From Palsa-504 sp963739135 (GTDB taxonomy: Bacteria > Actinomycetota > Actinomycetes > Streptosporangiales > Streptosporangiaceae): a DNA stretch of 64,000 nucleotides. The stretch covers positions 294,304-358,303 of the forward strand of contig CAVTZG010000011.1 in NCBI GenBank assembly GCA_963739135.1, read 5' to 3'. Shown here in pieces: positions 46,303-55,259 of this stretch. The notes beneath the pieces are model-generated. The model saw only the letters and a list, made by a program, of their open reading frames with translations, was not told the origin of the DNA and ran no database searches. Position 1 is the first letter of the stretch. Each line of letters begins with the position of its first letter. Position numbers and translations under genes: made by a program.

Positions 46303-46800
46303 ATGTCCGCGAAGTGGGTCGAGGTCGAAAGAGGAGATCTGCCAAATCTGTACATTGTGCCGACGCCTCATTGGTATTTGAACACGGGCGGTAATTTCCG
46401 TTTGAGTAGTGTCGAAGCCAATTTGAAGCCCGGCCGCAAGATGGGGACCGGCTTCCTCGCCGAGGATATTGAAGCCTATCAAAGAGTTGAGCGATTGAGG
46501 AAGCAACTAGTCGGTTATGACGCTGCAACGACGGACGAGATACTCGTAATGATCGCCACTAGCGACACCGGTCCCTATGTAATAATTGATGGAACTCATC
46601 GGGTGGCGGCGCTATATCTAAATGACTTGCGCGCACCAAATATGCCTTGGAAGGGTCTATTGATAACGGATCCAGCAGTAGCCAACAGTGCTTGGAATAT
46701 AAACTCGCCCGCAGTGCAATCTGTCATGAATACATGGAGCCTTTTCCATCCTGGTTATGCTTCGCGTAGCTGCAGTATGTGGGTGGCCTTGGCGAGCTGA
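46303..46800 (+). CDS. ParB/sulfiredoxin-fold-like protein in an AT-richer segment
   Basis: A 165-residue protein from ATG 46303. Its motif GPYVIIDGTHRVAALYLNDL is like the ParB-N/sulfiredoxin fold (xxIDGxHRxxAA), which binds or hydrolyses nucleotides or acts as a nuclease or kinase. The rest (LPNLYIVPTPHWYLNTGGNF at the start) is not recognised. Codon use is clearly different from all neighbours: many codons end in A or T, and the DNA is visibly AT-richer from about 46310 to 46760. This suggests recent acquisition. It follows the broken STAND-type gene by 25 bases and may have been part of the same unit. Confidence 0.5.
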   Translation: MSAKWVEVERGDLPNLYIVPTPHWYLNTGGNFRLSSVEANLKPGRKMGTGFLAEDIEAYQRVERLRKQLVGYDAATTDEILVMIATSDTGPYVIIDGTHRVAALYLNDLRAPNMPWKGLLITDPAVANSAWNINSPAVQSVMNTWSLFHPGYASRSCSMWVALAS

Positions 46801-47029
46801 CCGGCGCGCCGGGGGTGGAAGGTCCCGGCCCACCCGAAGCCCGGCCTCGCCACCGCTGAGCTGAGTTGAGCGTCCCGGAACGTCGCTGGGCGCGTAGCGT
46901 TCCCGCCGTTGCAGAACCCTCTTCCGCTACTGGGAGATGGCTGGCGGCCGGCAGCCTTGACTCTCACCTTGGGGGAGCCCGCACACTCATCTTGCCGGGC
47001 CGGATCGGCCCGGCGACGAGGGAGTCAGC

Positions 47030-47887
47030 GTGAAAGAGATCAGTATCGGGGAGTTCGCACGACGGTCCCGCCTTTCACTGAAGGCGCTCCGCCTGTACGA
47101 CGAACGCGGGGTGCTGGTGCCTTCGCGCGTCGATCAGGCAAGCGGTTATCGCTACTACGGCACAGCCCAGCTCGACCAGGCACGCCTTGTGGTGATGCTG
47201 CGCCAGTTGCAGTTGCCGCTCGCGGCGATCAAGGAGCTGCTCGCGTGCGATCCGGCCGATGCAGCGACGCGCATCGCTGAGCACTGGCGCCACGCCGAAG
47301 CGGCACACGACGCGCGGCGCGATCTAGCCGACTACCTCGTCAGCCGATTGCGCGGAAAGAGGCCGGTCATGTACGAAGTCGCCACACGAGAGATGCCCGA
47401 GCGGAGCCTGCTCTGTCTCAAGCGCAACGTCGACGAGCAGGGGATGTGGGCGTTCGGCAAGGAGTTCATCGCGATCCTGCGCGAGCGCCCGCTCCCGAAG
47501 ATCGAAGGACGAGCAGGCGCGGCGTTCTGCATCTGGTGGGGTCTGGTGAACGCCGACGGCGATGGCCCGATCGAATGGTGTGCGCCAGTCCCTACCGCGC
47601 AAGCGGAATCTCTCGCGTCGCACTATCCCGAGCTGACGTTGCGAACCGAGCCGGCGCATCGGGAGGCGTTCGTCGCGCTACCGGATCCGGATGCGGGGGA
47701 CGAGGCGGTGCACTGGCATCTCGCTGGCGAGTCACTGGAGGCTTGGGGGCAGGAGCAGGAGCATGAGGGTGAGCGTCTTGCCCTCACGCCCGAAGACCTC
47801 GGCCTGCGCATCACCTATCTCGCCAGCGCCCTGGGCACCGAGGAGCCCTACCGCGACATGGCCCTCCCGTTCGCCGTAGAGCGATGA
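47030..47887 (+). CDS. MerR-family regulator with GyrI-like effector domain
   Basis: A 285-residue transcription factor. The N-terminal MerR winged helix-turn-helix is residues 3-72 (SIGEFARRSRLSLKALRLYD, then GYRYYGTAQLDQARLVVML). A coiled-coil linker follows, then a GyrI/SOUL-like ligand-binding domain (about 120-275; YEVATREMPERSLLCLKRNV), as in multidrug-sensing BmrR-type regulators. The start is GTG 47030. Its stop overlaps the ABC ATPase start as ATGA, so it is the first gene of a three-gene operon and probably controls it in response to a hydrophobic drug or peptide. Confidence 0.9.
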   Translation: MKEISIGEFARRSRLSLKALRLYDERGVLVPSRVDQASGYRYYGTAQLDQARLVVMLRQLQLPLAAIKELLACDPADAATRIAEHWRHAEAAHDARRDLADYLVSRLRGKRPVMYEVATREMPERSLLCLKRNVDEQGMWAFGKEFIAILRERPLPKIEGRAGAAFCIWWGLVNADGDGPIEWCAPVPTAQAESLASHYPELTLRTEPAHREAFVALPDPDAGDEAVHWHLAGESLEAWGQEQEHEGERLALTPEDLGLRITYLASALGTEEPYRDMALPFAVER

Positions 47888-48849
47888 TCGAAGCCCGCAA
47901 CCTGGTCAAGCGCTACGGCTCCACCATGGCCGTCAACGACCTGTCTTTCTCCATCCGGCCCGGCCTGGTCACCGGCTTCCTCGGCCCGAACGGCGCCGGG
48001 AAGACCACCACCATGCGGATGCTCCTGGGCCTGGACGCGCCGACGCAGGGCTCGGTAACCGTCGGCGGCCGCAGCTACCGCGACCTGCCGGCACCCATGC
48101 GCGAGGTGGGCGCCCTCCTCGACGCCAAGGCGCTGCACGGTGGCCGCCGGGCCCGCGACCACCTGCTATGCCTGGCCCAGAGTAACGGCATCCCCCGCAG
48201 CCGGGTGGACGAGGTGCTCCGCGTGGTCGGTCTGGAGGGCGTGGCCAGGCGCCGGGCGAAGGGCTTCTCGCTGGGCATGGGCCAGCGGCTCGGCATCGCC
48301 TCGGCGCTGCTGGGGGACCCGGCCGTGCTCATCTTCGACGAACCGGTGAACGGCCTGGACCCCGACGGCATCCACTGGGTCCGGACCCTGATGCGGGCGC
48401 TGGCCGCCGAGGGCCGCACCGTGCTGGTCTCCAGCCACCTGATGAGCGAGATGGCCCTGACCGCCGACCACCTGCTGGTGATCGGCAAGGGCCGGCTGAT
48501 CGCCGATACCAGCGTGGAGGAGTTCGTGCGGTCCAGTTCCCGGCAGTCGGTACACGTCCGCAGCCCCCGGGCGGCGGAGCTGGCCGCCCGCTGCCGCGAG
48601 GCCGGTGCCACCGTCCGGGCCGGGAGCACCTCCCGGGCGGCGGCCGCACCGGTGGCCGACCCGGATGCCGGGACCGACCCCGACGTCATCGAGATCACCG
48701 GGATGGACAGCGCCGAGGTGGGAAGGCTGGCCGCCGCCCACGGCCTCGCCCTGTCCGAGCTCATCCCCGTCCGGGCCTCGCTGGAGGAGGCGTTCATGGA
48801 ACTGACCCGAGAGAGCGTGGAGTACCAGGCGGCCGGGGCGACCCGATGA
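47884..48849 (+). CDS. ABC transporter ATP-binding protein
   Basis: A 321-residue ATPase of the drug/antibiotic exporter (ABC-2) type, acting on the inner membrane face. Walker A is GPNGAGKTTT (about 38-47), the signature motif is FSLGMGQRLGIA (SLGMGQ in place of the common LSGGQ; substitution of this kind is common in this subfamily), Walker B is AVLIFDEPVNGLDPDG and the switch histidine is in VSSHLM. About 90 C-terminal residues form an accessory domain. It overlaps the genes on both sides by ATGA, so it is translationally coupled to MerR and the permease. Confidence 0.92.
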   Translation: MIEARNLVKRYGSTMAVNDLSFSIRPGLVTGFLGPNGAGKTTTMRMLLGLDAPTQGSVTVGGRSYRDLPAPMREVGALLDAKALHGGRRARDHLLCLAQSNGIPRSRVDEVLRVVGLEGVARRRAKGFSLGMGQRLGIASALLGDPAVLIFDEPVNGLDPDGIHWVRTLMRALAAEGRTVLVSSHLMSEMALTADHLLVIGKGRLIADTSVEEFVRSSSRQSVHVRSPRAAELAARCREAGATVRAGSTSRAAAAPVADPDAGTDPDVIEITGMDSAEVGRLAAAHGLALSELIPVRASLEEAFMELTRESVEYQAAGATR

Positions 48850-49676
48850 CCGACGCCCCGATCGCCCGCACCGGCCCGGACCACCGGGCGGCCTTCCGTG
48901 CATCCACCTTCGGCGACGTGCTGCGCTCAGAGTGGACCAAGCTCCGTTCGGTCCGGTCGACTTTCTGGGCGCTGACCGTGACCGTCGTGCTCGGCGTCGG
49001 CCTGGGGGCCGTCATCAGCGCGGCCGCCGCCCACGGCTACGCCAAGAGCAGCGTCTCCGGCAAGCTGAGCTGGGACCCGACCGGGGTCAGCCTGGATGGG
49101 ATGGGCATCGCCACGCTGGCCATCGCCGTGCTCGGGGTGCTCGCCATCAGCTCCGAGTACTCGTCGGGGATGATCCGCACCAGCCTGATCGCCGTCCCGA
49201 AGCGAGGCCGGGTACTGGCAGCCAAGTCGCTGGTCTTCGCCGTGGTGACCTTCGTCGTGGGCGAGGCCGCCAGCTTCACGGCGTTCTTCGTGGGCCAGGC
49301 CCTCATCGCCGGCCATGCCCCCCACGCGGTCTTCGGCGATCCCGGGGTAGCCCGGGCGGTGGTGGGAGCGGGGCTGGCCCTGACCGCCCTGGCGGTGCTC
49401 AGCGTCGCCGCGGGGACCTTGCTCCGGCACCCGGCCGCCGCCATCGCCGCCATGATCGCCGTCCTGTTCGTCCTGCCCGGGATCGCCCAGGCGCTGCCGG
49501 ACTCGTGGCGGAACCCGGTCACCGAGTTCTGGCCGACCCAGGCCGGGGGGCAGCTCGCCAGCGTCTACCACTCCGCCCACACCCTCCAGCCCTGGCCCGG
49601 CTTCGGCGTGATGTGCCTGTTCGTCGCCATCGTGTACGCCATCGCCTGGACGCTGCTGGACCGCCGGGACGCATGA
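48846..49676 (+). CDS. ABC-2-type transporter permease
   Basis: A 276-residue membrane protein with six predicted helices (STFWALTVTVVLGVGLGAVI is the first; PGFGVMCLFVAIVYAIAWTL the last). The N-terminal cytoplasmic motif FGDVLRSEWTKLRSVRSTFW is typical of ABC-2 permeases that pair with single ATPases. It is coupled to the ATPase by ATGA overlap. Together with the MerR regulator this is probably a self-resistance or multidrug exporter. The substrate is unknown. Confidence 0.9.
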   Translation: MTDAPIARTGPDHRAAFRASTFGDVLRSEWTKLRSVRSTFWALTVTVVLGVGLGAVISAAAAHGYAKSSVSGKLSWDPTGVSLDGMGIATLAIAVLGVLAISSEYSSGMIRTSLIAVPKRGRVLAAKSLVFAVVTFVVGEAASFTAFFVGQALIAGHAPHAVFGDPGVARAVVGAGLALTALAVLSVAAGTLLRHPAAAIAAMIAVLFVLPGIAQALPDSWRNPVTEFWPTQAGGQLASVYHSAHTLQPWPGFGVMCLFVAIVYAIAWTLLDRRDA

Positions 49677-49826
49677 CGGCGGCCAGGGCGCGTCGCCATA
49701 CCCACGACCCCGACCCCCGGCTGCAGGCAGTGACCAGTCGGCCCTTTCTCATCCTGGTCGTGACGGGTTCGTCACGGTCTGGTGACGTCGCGGCGTGCCG
49801 CCGCCGGAATGAGAAAGCCGCGGTAG

Positions 49827-49973
49827 ATGACGCCGTTCCCCGCCGCCAGCAGGCTCCTGTACGTGATACTCACCCGGGCGCGGAAGCAGATCACGCTGAT
49901 CTTGCCCACCGATCCTCACGCGCTCGTAGCGCCTTTCGCCAGCCTCGCTGCCGCGCAACACACCCCCAGCTAA
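49827..49973 (+). pseudogene. UvrD/Rep-type helicase, C-terminal fragment
   Basis: The frame reads PAASRLLYVILTRARKQITL and ILPTDPHALVAPFASLAAQ, then TAA. LLYVxLTRAR is helicase motif VI of superfamily 1A (UvrD/PcrA/Rep), usually near the C-terminus. All earlier motifs are missing and a stop lies directly upstream. Confidence 0.55.
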
Positions 49974-49992
49974 GCCCTCGAAGCCCTGTGTG

Positions 49993-50406
49993 ATGACGCG
50001 GCAGCCGACGGGGGCAGCTGGCGCCCTGGGCGGCGGCGACCCCGTTGCCGAGTGGCTCTCTCTGCTGTCGGCAGTTCAGGCCCGGTACCTCGGTCACCCA
50101 CCCCTTGGGCAGGCCGAGCATTCTGCTACATCTGGCGACAATTTAGGCGTCGTGCAGTCGGGCTCTGCGGGACTGCTCGTCCCACCGCAGGCTGTATGGT
50201 GGCGCCGCGCAGTACAGCAGATGGTGACTCAGCCACTGCAGGACTGTTACGGGGAGGCTGGACGGGGCGCTCAGGAGGGCGGCGGTCAGTCCTTCTGCCG
50301 AGGGCGTCTCGTGTGGTATCTCCGCGAGAGCCCGGACGCCAGCCTGCCCGACACGATCACCGTCCCCTGGTGGGAAGGCCGGACCCTCCGCTTCCAGTAC
50401 GACTGA
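49993..50406 (+). CDS. Possible small hypothetical protein
   Basis: A 137-residue open frame ending in LVWYLRESPDASLPDTITVP and WWEGRTLRFQYD, which looks protein-like, with tryptophans and acidic residues unlike random GC-rich frames. The first half is less convincing. There is no good ribosome site. It is followed by a strong hairpin at 50481-50524. Confidence 0.3.
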   Translation: MTRQPTGAAGALGGGDPVAEWLSLLSAVQARYLGHPPLGQAEHSATSGDNLGVVQSGSAGLLVPPQAVWWRRAVQQMVTQPLQDCYGEAGRGAQEGGGQSFCRGRLVWYLRESPDASLPDTITVPWWEGRTLRFQYD

Positions 50407-50480
50407 CCAGACTGGGGGCCAATTCGCTTAGTGAAAATCGGCGTTAACGGCACGCCAATTCCCTGGGCACCTGGCCTACG

Positions 50481-50524
50481 CCGATGGCCATCGCCCGGGC
50501 ACCCCCGGGCGATGGCCGCATCGG
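50481..50524. terminator. Strong bidirectional hairpin
   Basis: GGCCATCGCCCGGG (50486-50499) and CCCGGGCGATGGCC (50504-50517) form a perfect 14-bp stem with a 4-nt loop. CCGAT and ATCGG extend it by five pairs across a 2-nt bulge. It lies just past the 3' end of the lectin-like gene on the minus strand, so it is likely its terminator and could also stop plus-strand transcription. Confidence 0.65.
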
Positions 50525-50547
50525 CTTGCCGGATTAGCGTGCCGGGC

Positions 50548-51771
50548 TCATGAGGACGAGCTCGAGTAATAGACCCGGTCCACCTTGTCCGGGGTCACGT
50601 ACGCGAACGGGGCGCTGGCCGCCGGGGGCGCGGGCGGGCTGTTGACGCTGACGGTCAGGTCAGACTGGACCCAGCCATCGCCATCCAGCCGCAGCTCGAT
50701 GATGTCGCCGCTACTGCCGGTGTAGACGACCCGGGCCAGGTCGTCCGCGCCAACATACGCGAACAGGGCGCTGGCGGGCGTCGGCGCGGGCGGGTTGACG
50801 CTGACGGTCAGGTCAGAGTAGACCCAGCCATCCGGATCCAGCCGCAGCTCGATGACGTCGCCGTTAGCGGGAACGTCCGCGTTAAGGGCGTTAAGGGCGT
50901 TAAGGGCGGTGTAGACGACCCGGGCCAGTCCGTCCGGGCCCACGTACCCGAACGGGGCGCTGAAGGGATAGGGCGCGCCGCGGGTGGTGTCGGTCAGGTC
51001 GGCCTGCTGCCAGGTTCCCCCCGGCGCCAACGACAGCTCGATGATGTAGGAATACAGCCCGGCAGGATCCGTCTGCGCGTAGATCGGCCCTCGATAGAGG
51101 ACCCGCGCGGTCCCGTCCGGGGTCACGTACGCGAACGGGGCGGATCCCGCCGGGGCGGATCCCAGCGGGAGGTCCGCGCCGGCGATGGCGGACAGGTTGT
51201 TCTGCTGCCAGGTTCCCCCTTGCGGCAGCGACAGCTCGATGATGCTGCCGCCGCCGCTGTTGTCGTTGTAGATGACGCGCGTCACGTTGTCCGGAGTCAC
51301 GTACGCGAACGGGGCGCTGGCGGGCAGTGGCGCGCCGGTGATGGCGGTCAGGCTGTCGTACTGCCAGGTGCCCCCCGGCGCCAGCCACAGCTCGGTGATG
51401 CCGCCGCTGCTGTCCTGGTAGATGACGCGCGCCACATTGCCCGGGGTCACCAGCGCGACCGGGGCGGAGCTCGCCTGGGGCGCGCCGGTGAGGGCGGTCA
51501 GGCTGTCGTACTGCCAGCTTCCCGCACCCAGCGGCAGCCACAGCTCGGTGATGCCGCCGCTGCTGTCCTGGTAGACGACCCGGCCCGACTCGTCCGGGGC
51601 CACGTACGCGAACGGGGCGGTGGCGGTCTGGGGCGCGCCGGTGATGGCGGTCAGGTTGTTCTGCTGCCAGGTTCCCCCTGGCGTCAGCCCCAGCTCGATG
51701 ATGTCGCCGAGGCTGGTGGCCTGGTCGCTGACCGTGTGGGCCACCGAGCCGCTCTCGAGGTGTGTACTCAT
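50548..51771 (-). CDS. Seven-repeat beta-propeller lectin-like protein
   Basis: A 407-residue protein with no signal peptide or membrane helix, made of seven repeats of about 48-60 residues. A typical unit is SAPFAYVTPDNVTRVIYND, then GGxIxELxLxPGG, then TWQYDSLTAITGAP. The N-terminal DIIELGLTPGGTWQQNNL supplies the strands missing from the last repeat, so the propeller closes by the usual overlap. Repeat style, with APxAY, R-V-Y and W-x-x-x-x-L positions, resembles fungal fucose-binding lectins of the AAL type (six-bladed), but sugar specificity is not certain. A 9-bp slippage repeat (50881-50907) adds NALNAL in blade five. The start is ATG 51771. Confidence 0.65.
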   Translation of the reverse strand: MSTHLESGSVAHTVSDQATSLGDIIELGLTPGGTWQQNNLTAITGAPQTATAPFAYVAPDESGRVVYQDSSGGITELWLPLGAGSWQYDSLTALTGAPQASSAPVALVTPGNVARVIYQDSSGGITELWLAPGGTWQYDSLTAITGAPLPASAPFAYVTPDNVTRVIYNDNSGGGSIIELSLPQGGTWQQNNLSAIAGADLPLGSAPAGSAPFAYVTPDGTARVLYRGPIYAQTDPAGLYSYIIELSLAPGGTWQQADLTDTTRGAPYPFSAPFGYVGPDGLARVVYTALNALNALNADVPANGDVIELRLDPDGWVYSDLTVSVNPPAPTPASALFAYVGADDLARVVYTGSSGDIIELRLDGDGWVQSDLTVSVNSPPAPPAASAPFAYVTPDKVDRVYYSSSSS

Positions 51772-52170
51772 GAAAACCTGCTCCTAAATTCTGGCCGGCC
51801 GCGCACCTGCGCCGCCGGAAACATCGGGTCCCGCTTCTGGTAGTTAGTCCCGCCTGAGCGTGAACTTCTGGTATTCCGTCCGGCACGAGAACTGTCTCTT
51901 GCATGGGCGCGTCCGTTGCGCCCCGAACCGGACCCCGTTATCCGGCCGCCTGATGCGGATCTGCCCGTCTCGGGCGGCTCCGCTCACACGCCTCCTTCCT
52001 CCTTCCTCTTATGCATTTGGCTGATGCATAAGAGGGTGCATCGCGGCCCGGGTCGCTCGCATGGGTGAGTTCCCCCATTTCCCGGCCGCCGTGATGTTCG
52101 TCACCCCTTGGCACGACCCGAGAGCGGTCCGTGCTTGTGGCCGGCTCCGGCGCGGGCTAGGCTTGCCCGG

Positions 52171-53782
52171 GTGAGCGGCGCTGTGGCTGCAGATCGGCCG
52201 GGCCCGCGATCGGAGCCGCCCGGCAGTGCTGAGCTGCTGTGCGCGCTGTCCTACGGTTCGGGCCTGGCTGCGGCCGAGCAGATGGAGCACGGGACCAACA
52301 CGGCCTTTGTGGGGGTCCAGCTCGGGCGCGCGCTGGGGGCGGGGGCCGGGGACCTGGAGGCCGTCTTTTACGGGGCGCTGGTCAAGGATGCGGGGTGCGG
52401 TGCCTGCGGCGCGGTGCTGGCCCGGTTCTTCGCCGATGATGAGATGGTTCCCCGGCTTGACCTGAACCTGGTCGACCTGCATAGTCCCCGCAGCATGGGG
52501 GCCTGGGCGGTGAGCCGGCTGCGGCTGGACCCGGGCCTGCCGGCCCGGCTGGCCCGGCTGGCCGCCTTCGCCTCGCGGTGCGGCCCGGTGGTGCACGAGG
52601 CGATGGCGGTGCACTGTGAGGTCGCCGCCGACTTCGCTGCCGGCCTGGGGTTCGGCCATCATGTGCAGGACGCGGTCCACTACCAGTATGAGCGGCATGA
52701 CGGGCGCAGCCCGGCTTTTGGCCGGCCCGCGGAGGCGATTCCGCGCCCGGCCCAGATCCTGCACCTGGCGCTGGCCGCTGACCTGGTGCGCGGACTGAGC
52801 GGTGCCGGGGCGGCGGCGGCCATGGTCCGCCGCAGGACCGGGACCTATTTCGATCCGGAGGTGGCCGGGGCCTACCTCGACCTGGCCGGCGGCCTGTGGC
52901 CGGACGGCGATGAGCCGGTCCCGCTCACCGACGTGCTGTCGTGTGCGCCGGGGACCCCGGTCGATGAGCTGCCCGGTGACCGGCGCCTGGCCGTGTGCGA
53001 GGCGCTGGCCGACTTCGCCGACCTCAAGTCCGCGCGGCGCGGTTCCCACTCGCACACGGGTCGCCAGCCTGGCCGCCCGGGCCGCCTGCGGCCTCGGGCT
53101 CCCGGCAGCCGAGCAGGAGCGCCTGCGCCGGGCCGGGCTGGTCCACGACCTCGGCAAGATCGCCGTGCCGCCCCGCCTGCTCGAGCAGGCAGGCGACGGC
53201 ACACGTCCAGCCGGCCGGGGAGGAGCTGCCGCGCTCGCCGAGCCGGTCCGGCTGCACCCCTACTACGCCCAGCGCATCTTGTCCCGGGTCCGTCCCCTCG
53301 CCGACCTGGCCGCGGACGTCGGCGCCCACCACGAGCGCCTGGACGGCTCGGGCTTTCCGCTCGGGCTGGCCGGCCCGGCCATACCCATCGGCGCCCGGGT
53401 GCTCGCCGCCGCCGATGCCTGGGCCGAGCGGGCCGGCCACGGCCCGCCCGACCTCACCGGCGAAGACGGCCTCGACCCGGAATGCATAGCCGCGCTGCGG
53501 GGCCGCCCCCGGCCCGGTGCCGGTCACCCGCGCCAGCGCTCCCGCGCCGAGCCCGGCCGGCCCGCCCTCAGCTCACGCGAGCTGGAGGTACTGCAGCTGC
53601 TCGCCGACGGTGCCTCCAACCCCGGCATCAGCAAGACCCTGCACATCAGCCGGCGCACCGCCGAACACCACGTCGAGCACATCCTCACCAAACTCGACGT
53701 GACCAGCCGAACCGCCGCCGTGGCCTACGCCCTGACCCGCGAACTGCTGTCCAGAACCGAGCCGGGCGCCGCGCTCAGCTGA
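52171..53782 (+). pseudogene. HD-GYP/HD-domain protein with LuxR helix-turn-helix, frameshifted
   Basis: GTG 52171 opens a first HD-related region (ALSYGSGLAAAEQMEHGTNT, VHYQYERHDGRS). Near 53055, after DLKSARRGSHSHT, one base is missing. The next frame continues RVASLAARAACGLGLPAAEQ, HDLGKIAVPPRLLEQ and VGAHHERLDGSGFPLGL, the HD and GYP-like (GFP) signatures of c-di-GMP phosphodiesterase-type domains. It ends with a LuxR helix-turn-helix (LSSRELEVLQLLADGASNPG, then RRTAEHHVEHILTKLDV). Repaired, it would be about 537 residues. The rest is unbroken, so a very recent mutation or sequencing error is possible. Confidence 0.75.
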
Positions 53783-54433
53783 CCGGACCACACGAAAGCC
53801 AGCCCCCGGCCCGCTAACTAAGATACGGAAGCTGTCGTCCGGCCTGGAGTAGCAGCGGAACGGGAAGTCGGCCTGACATGACTCCACTCTTTCGTGGGTT
53901 CCGAGTCTCCATCAATCACCGGGGCGATTCACCCGGCCACCGGCGAGCGGCGCGAGCGCACTCGGCCCCAGGGTCCTCGTCGGAGCAGACCAGATACCAG
54001 CCCGATGGGCAGTTCAGCGTGCTGCACCCGGATGGCTGCAGGTGAGCGGGACCAGCCATTTCCTCGCCATGTCATCCAGCGATCAGCCAGACGGCCCTTG
54101 TGCGTGATGCGCCCACCCCAGGGACGAGCAGGGCGACGGTCCAATCCCGACCATCTCGTTCGTGTCGCTCTGGGCCGGAATACTCCAGGCGATAGACCTC
54201 CTCAGCCAAGCCAGCGGCCAGGAGCCCGCCGGCCATTACACGATATGCCACCCACTCGGGCTATCCGGCACCCGGCCACTTATCCGGGGAAGCTCAGCCC
54301 GGGCCGCCAAATGCCCGGTCCCTTGCCGGGCAGCCCAGTCATACATGTCCACACATACACCGCGCCCCCAGCCGACGACCGCAATCGGGCGACATAGGTG
54401 CCTACGCCTGGGCGACCTGCCCTAGCTGGCCCG
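53783..54433. other. Gap with no recognised gene
   Basis: About 650 bases after the HD-GYP gene. No frame with recognisable content, no repeat and no RNA gene is visible. Confidence 0.35.
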
Positions 54434-55137
54434 GGACCTGCTCGATGAGCTTGAGGAACGGCGGCGGCTGATCCTCACCTCCCGTACCTTCGCGCCGGCG
54501 GCGGCGGGCCGGTGCGCGCTGCAGGCCGGCGCCGTGACAGCTCCGGCGCTGCGCGGGCTGTCCCGGTTCGCTGATGCCCGGGGGATCCCGGCCGGCCGGG
54601 AGTTCTGGCTGGATTACGGCGTGATCGAGGCGTTCTGCGTGGCCGGCCTGGCGGGCCGGGCATCCTGCGCTGGCCCTGGTGGTGTTCGGCACCGGGGCCG
54701 GGTTGCGGCCCGGCGAGCTGGTGACGCTGCGCGGCAGCGACGTCGCACGGCACGGCCGCCAGGTCGTGGTGCAGGCCGGCGGGCGGGTGGTGCCGGTCGC
54801 CGCAGGCTATGCCGGACGCGCCTGGGACCTGGCCTGCCATGCGGGCACCGGGCATGTGTTCCGGCCCGGCCCGGCCGATCGCGGCTATAAGAACTTCATC
54901 ACCAATTTCGCCCTGGGCCTGGCGGCTGACCCGGCCGCGCCGGGGCTGTCGATGCGCCGGGCCCGGTCCAGCTTCATCTGCGATCACCTGGCCGCGGGCA
55001 CCCCGGTCGGGGTGCTGCTGGCCATCACCGGGATCGCCGAAGCCGGGTCGCTGGCACGCTGCGCACGCCACGTCAATGGCATCAGCACTTCCACGGGCGC
55101 CCTGCGGGCCCGCTGGCGCGCGGAGAACACGCGATGA
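54434..55137 (+). pseudogene. Tyrosine-recombinase-like protein with internal deletion
   Basis: The first frame reads LLDELEERRRLILTSRTFAP and SRFADARGIPAGREFWLDYG, then VIEAFCVAGLAGRAS, a core-binding-like N-terminus. Near 54670 it jumps into another frame at LALVVFGTGAGLRPGELVTL. That is the catalytic domain with its Arg (TGAGLRPGE), a weak LSMRRARSSFICDHL box and RHVNG at the end (55137). About 60 residues between appear deleted. The small gene at 55134 overlaps it by ATGA. The family is remembered from actinobacterial elements; a recombinase function is inferred from the GLRPGEL motif. Confidence 0.45.
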
Positions 55138-55259
55138 GCGGCGGCGGGCTGGCCCTGCCCCCCGGCGGCGGCGTCAAAGACCAGACGGTGGCCTTCGCCG
55201 CCGAGCTGATAGACCGCTCCGGCAAGGCCGGTTACACCGGACTCGTCCGCCAAGAATGA
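55134..55259 (+). pseudogene. Short fragment of a coupled downstream gene
   Basis: The start overlaps the preceding stop as ATGA. The 41 codons include GGGVKDQTVAFAAELIDRSG and then stop. Related two-gene units continue at this point with a long transposase-like protein, so only its N-terminus seems to remain. The overlap shows the pair was translationally coupled. Confidence 0.35.

Noticed and set aside
50548..51771. Treating the repeats of the lectin-like gene as a DNA satellite
   Set aside because: The repeats are conserved at protein level with diverged DNA and an open frame, as expected for propeller blades rather than a non-coding satellite.
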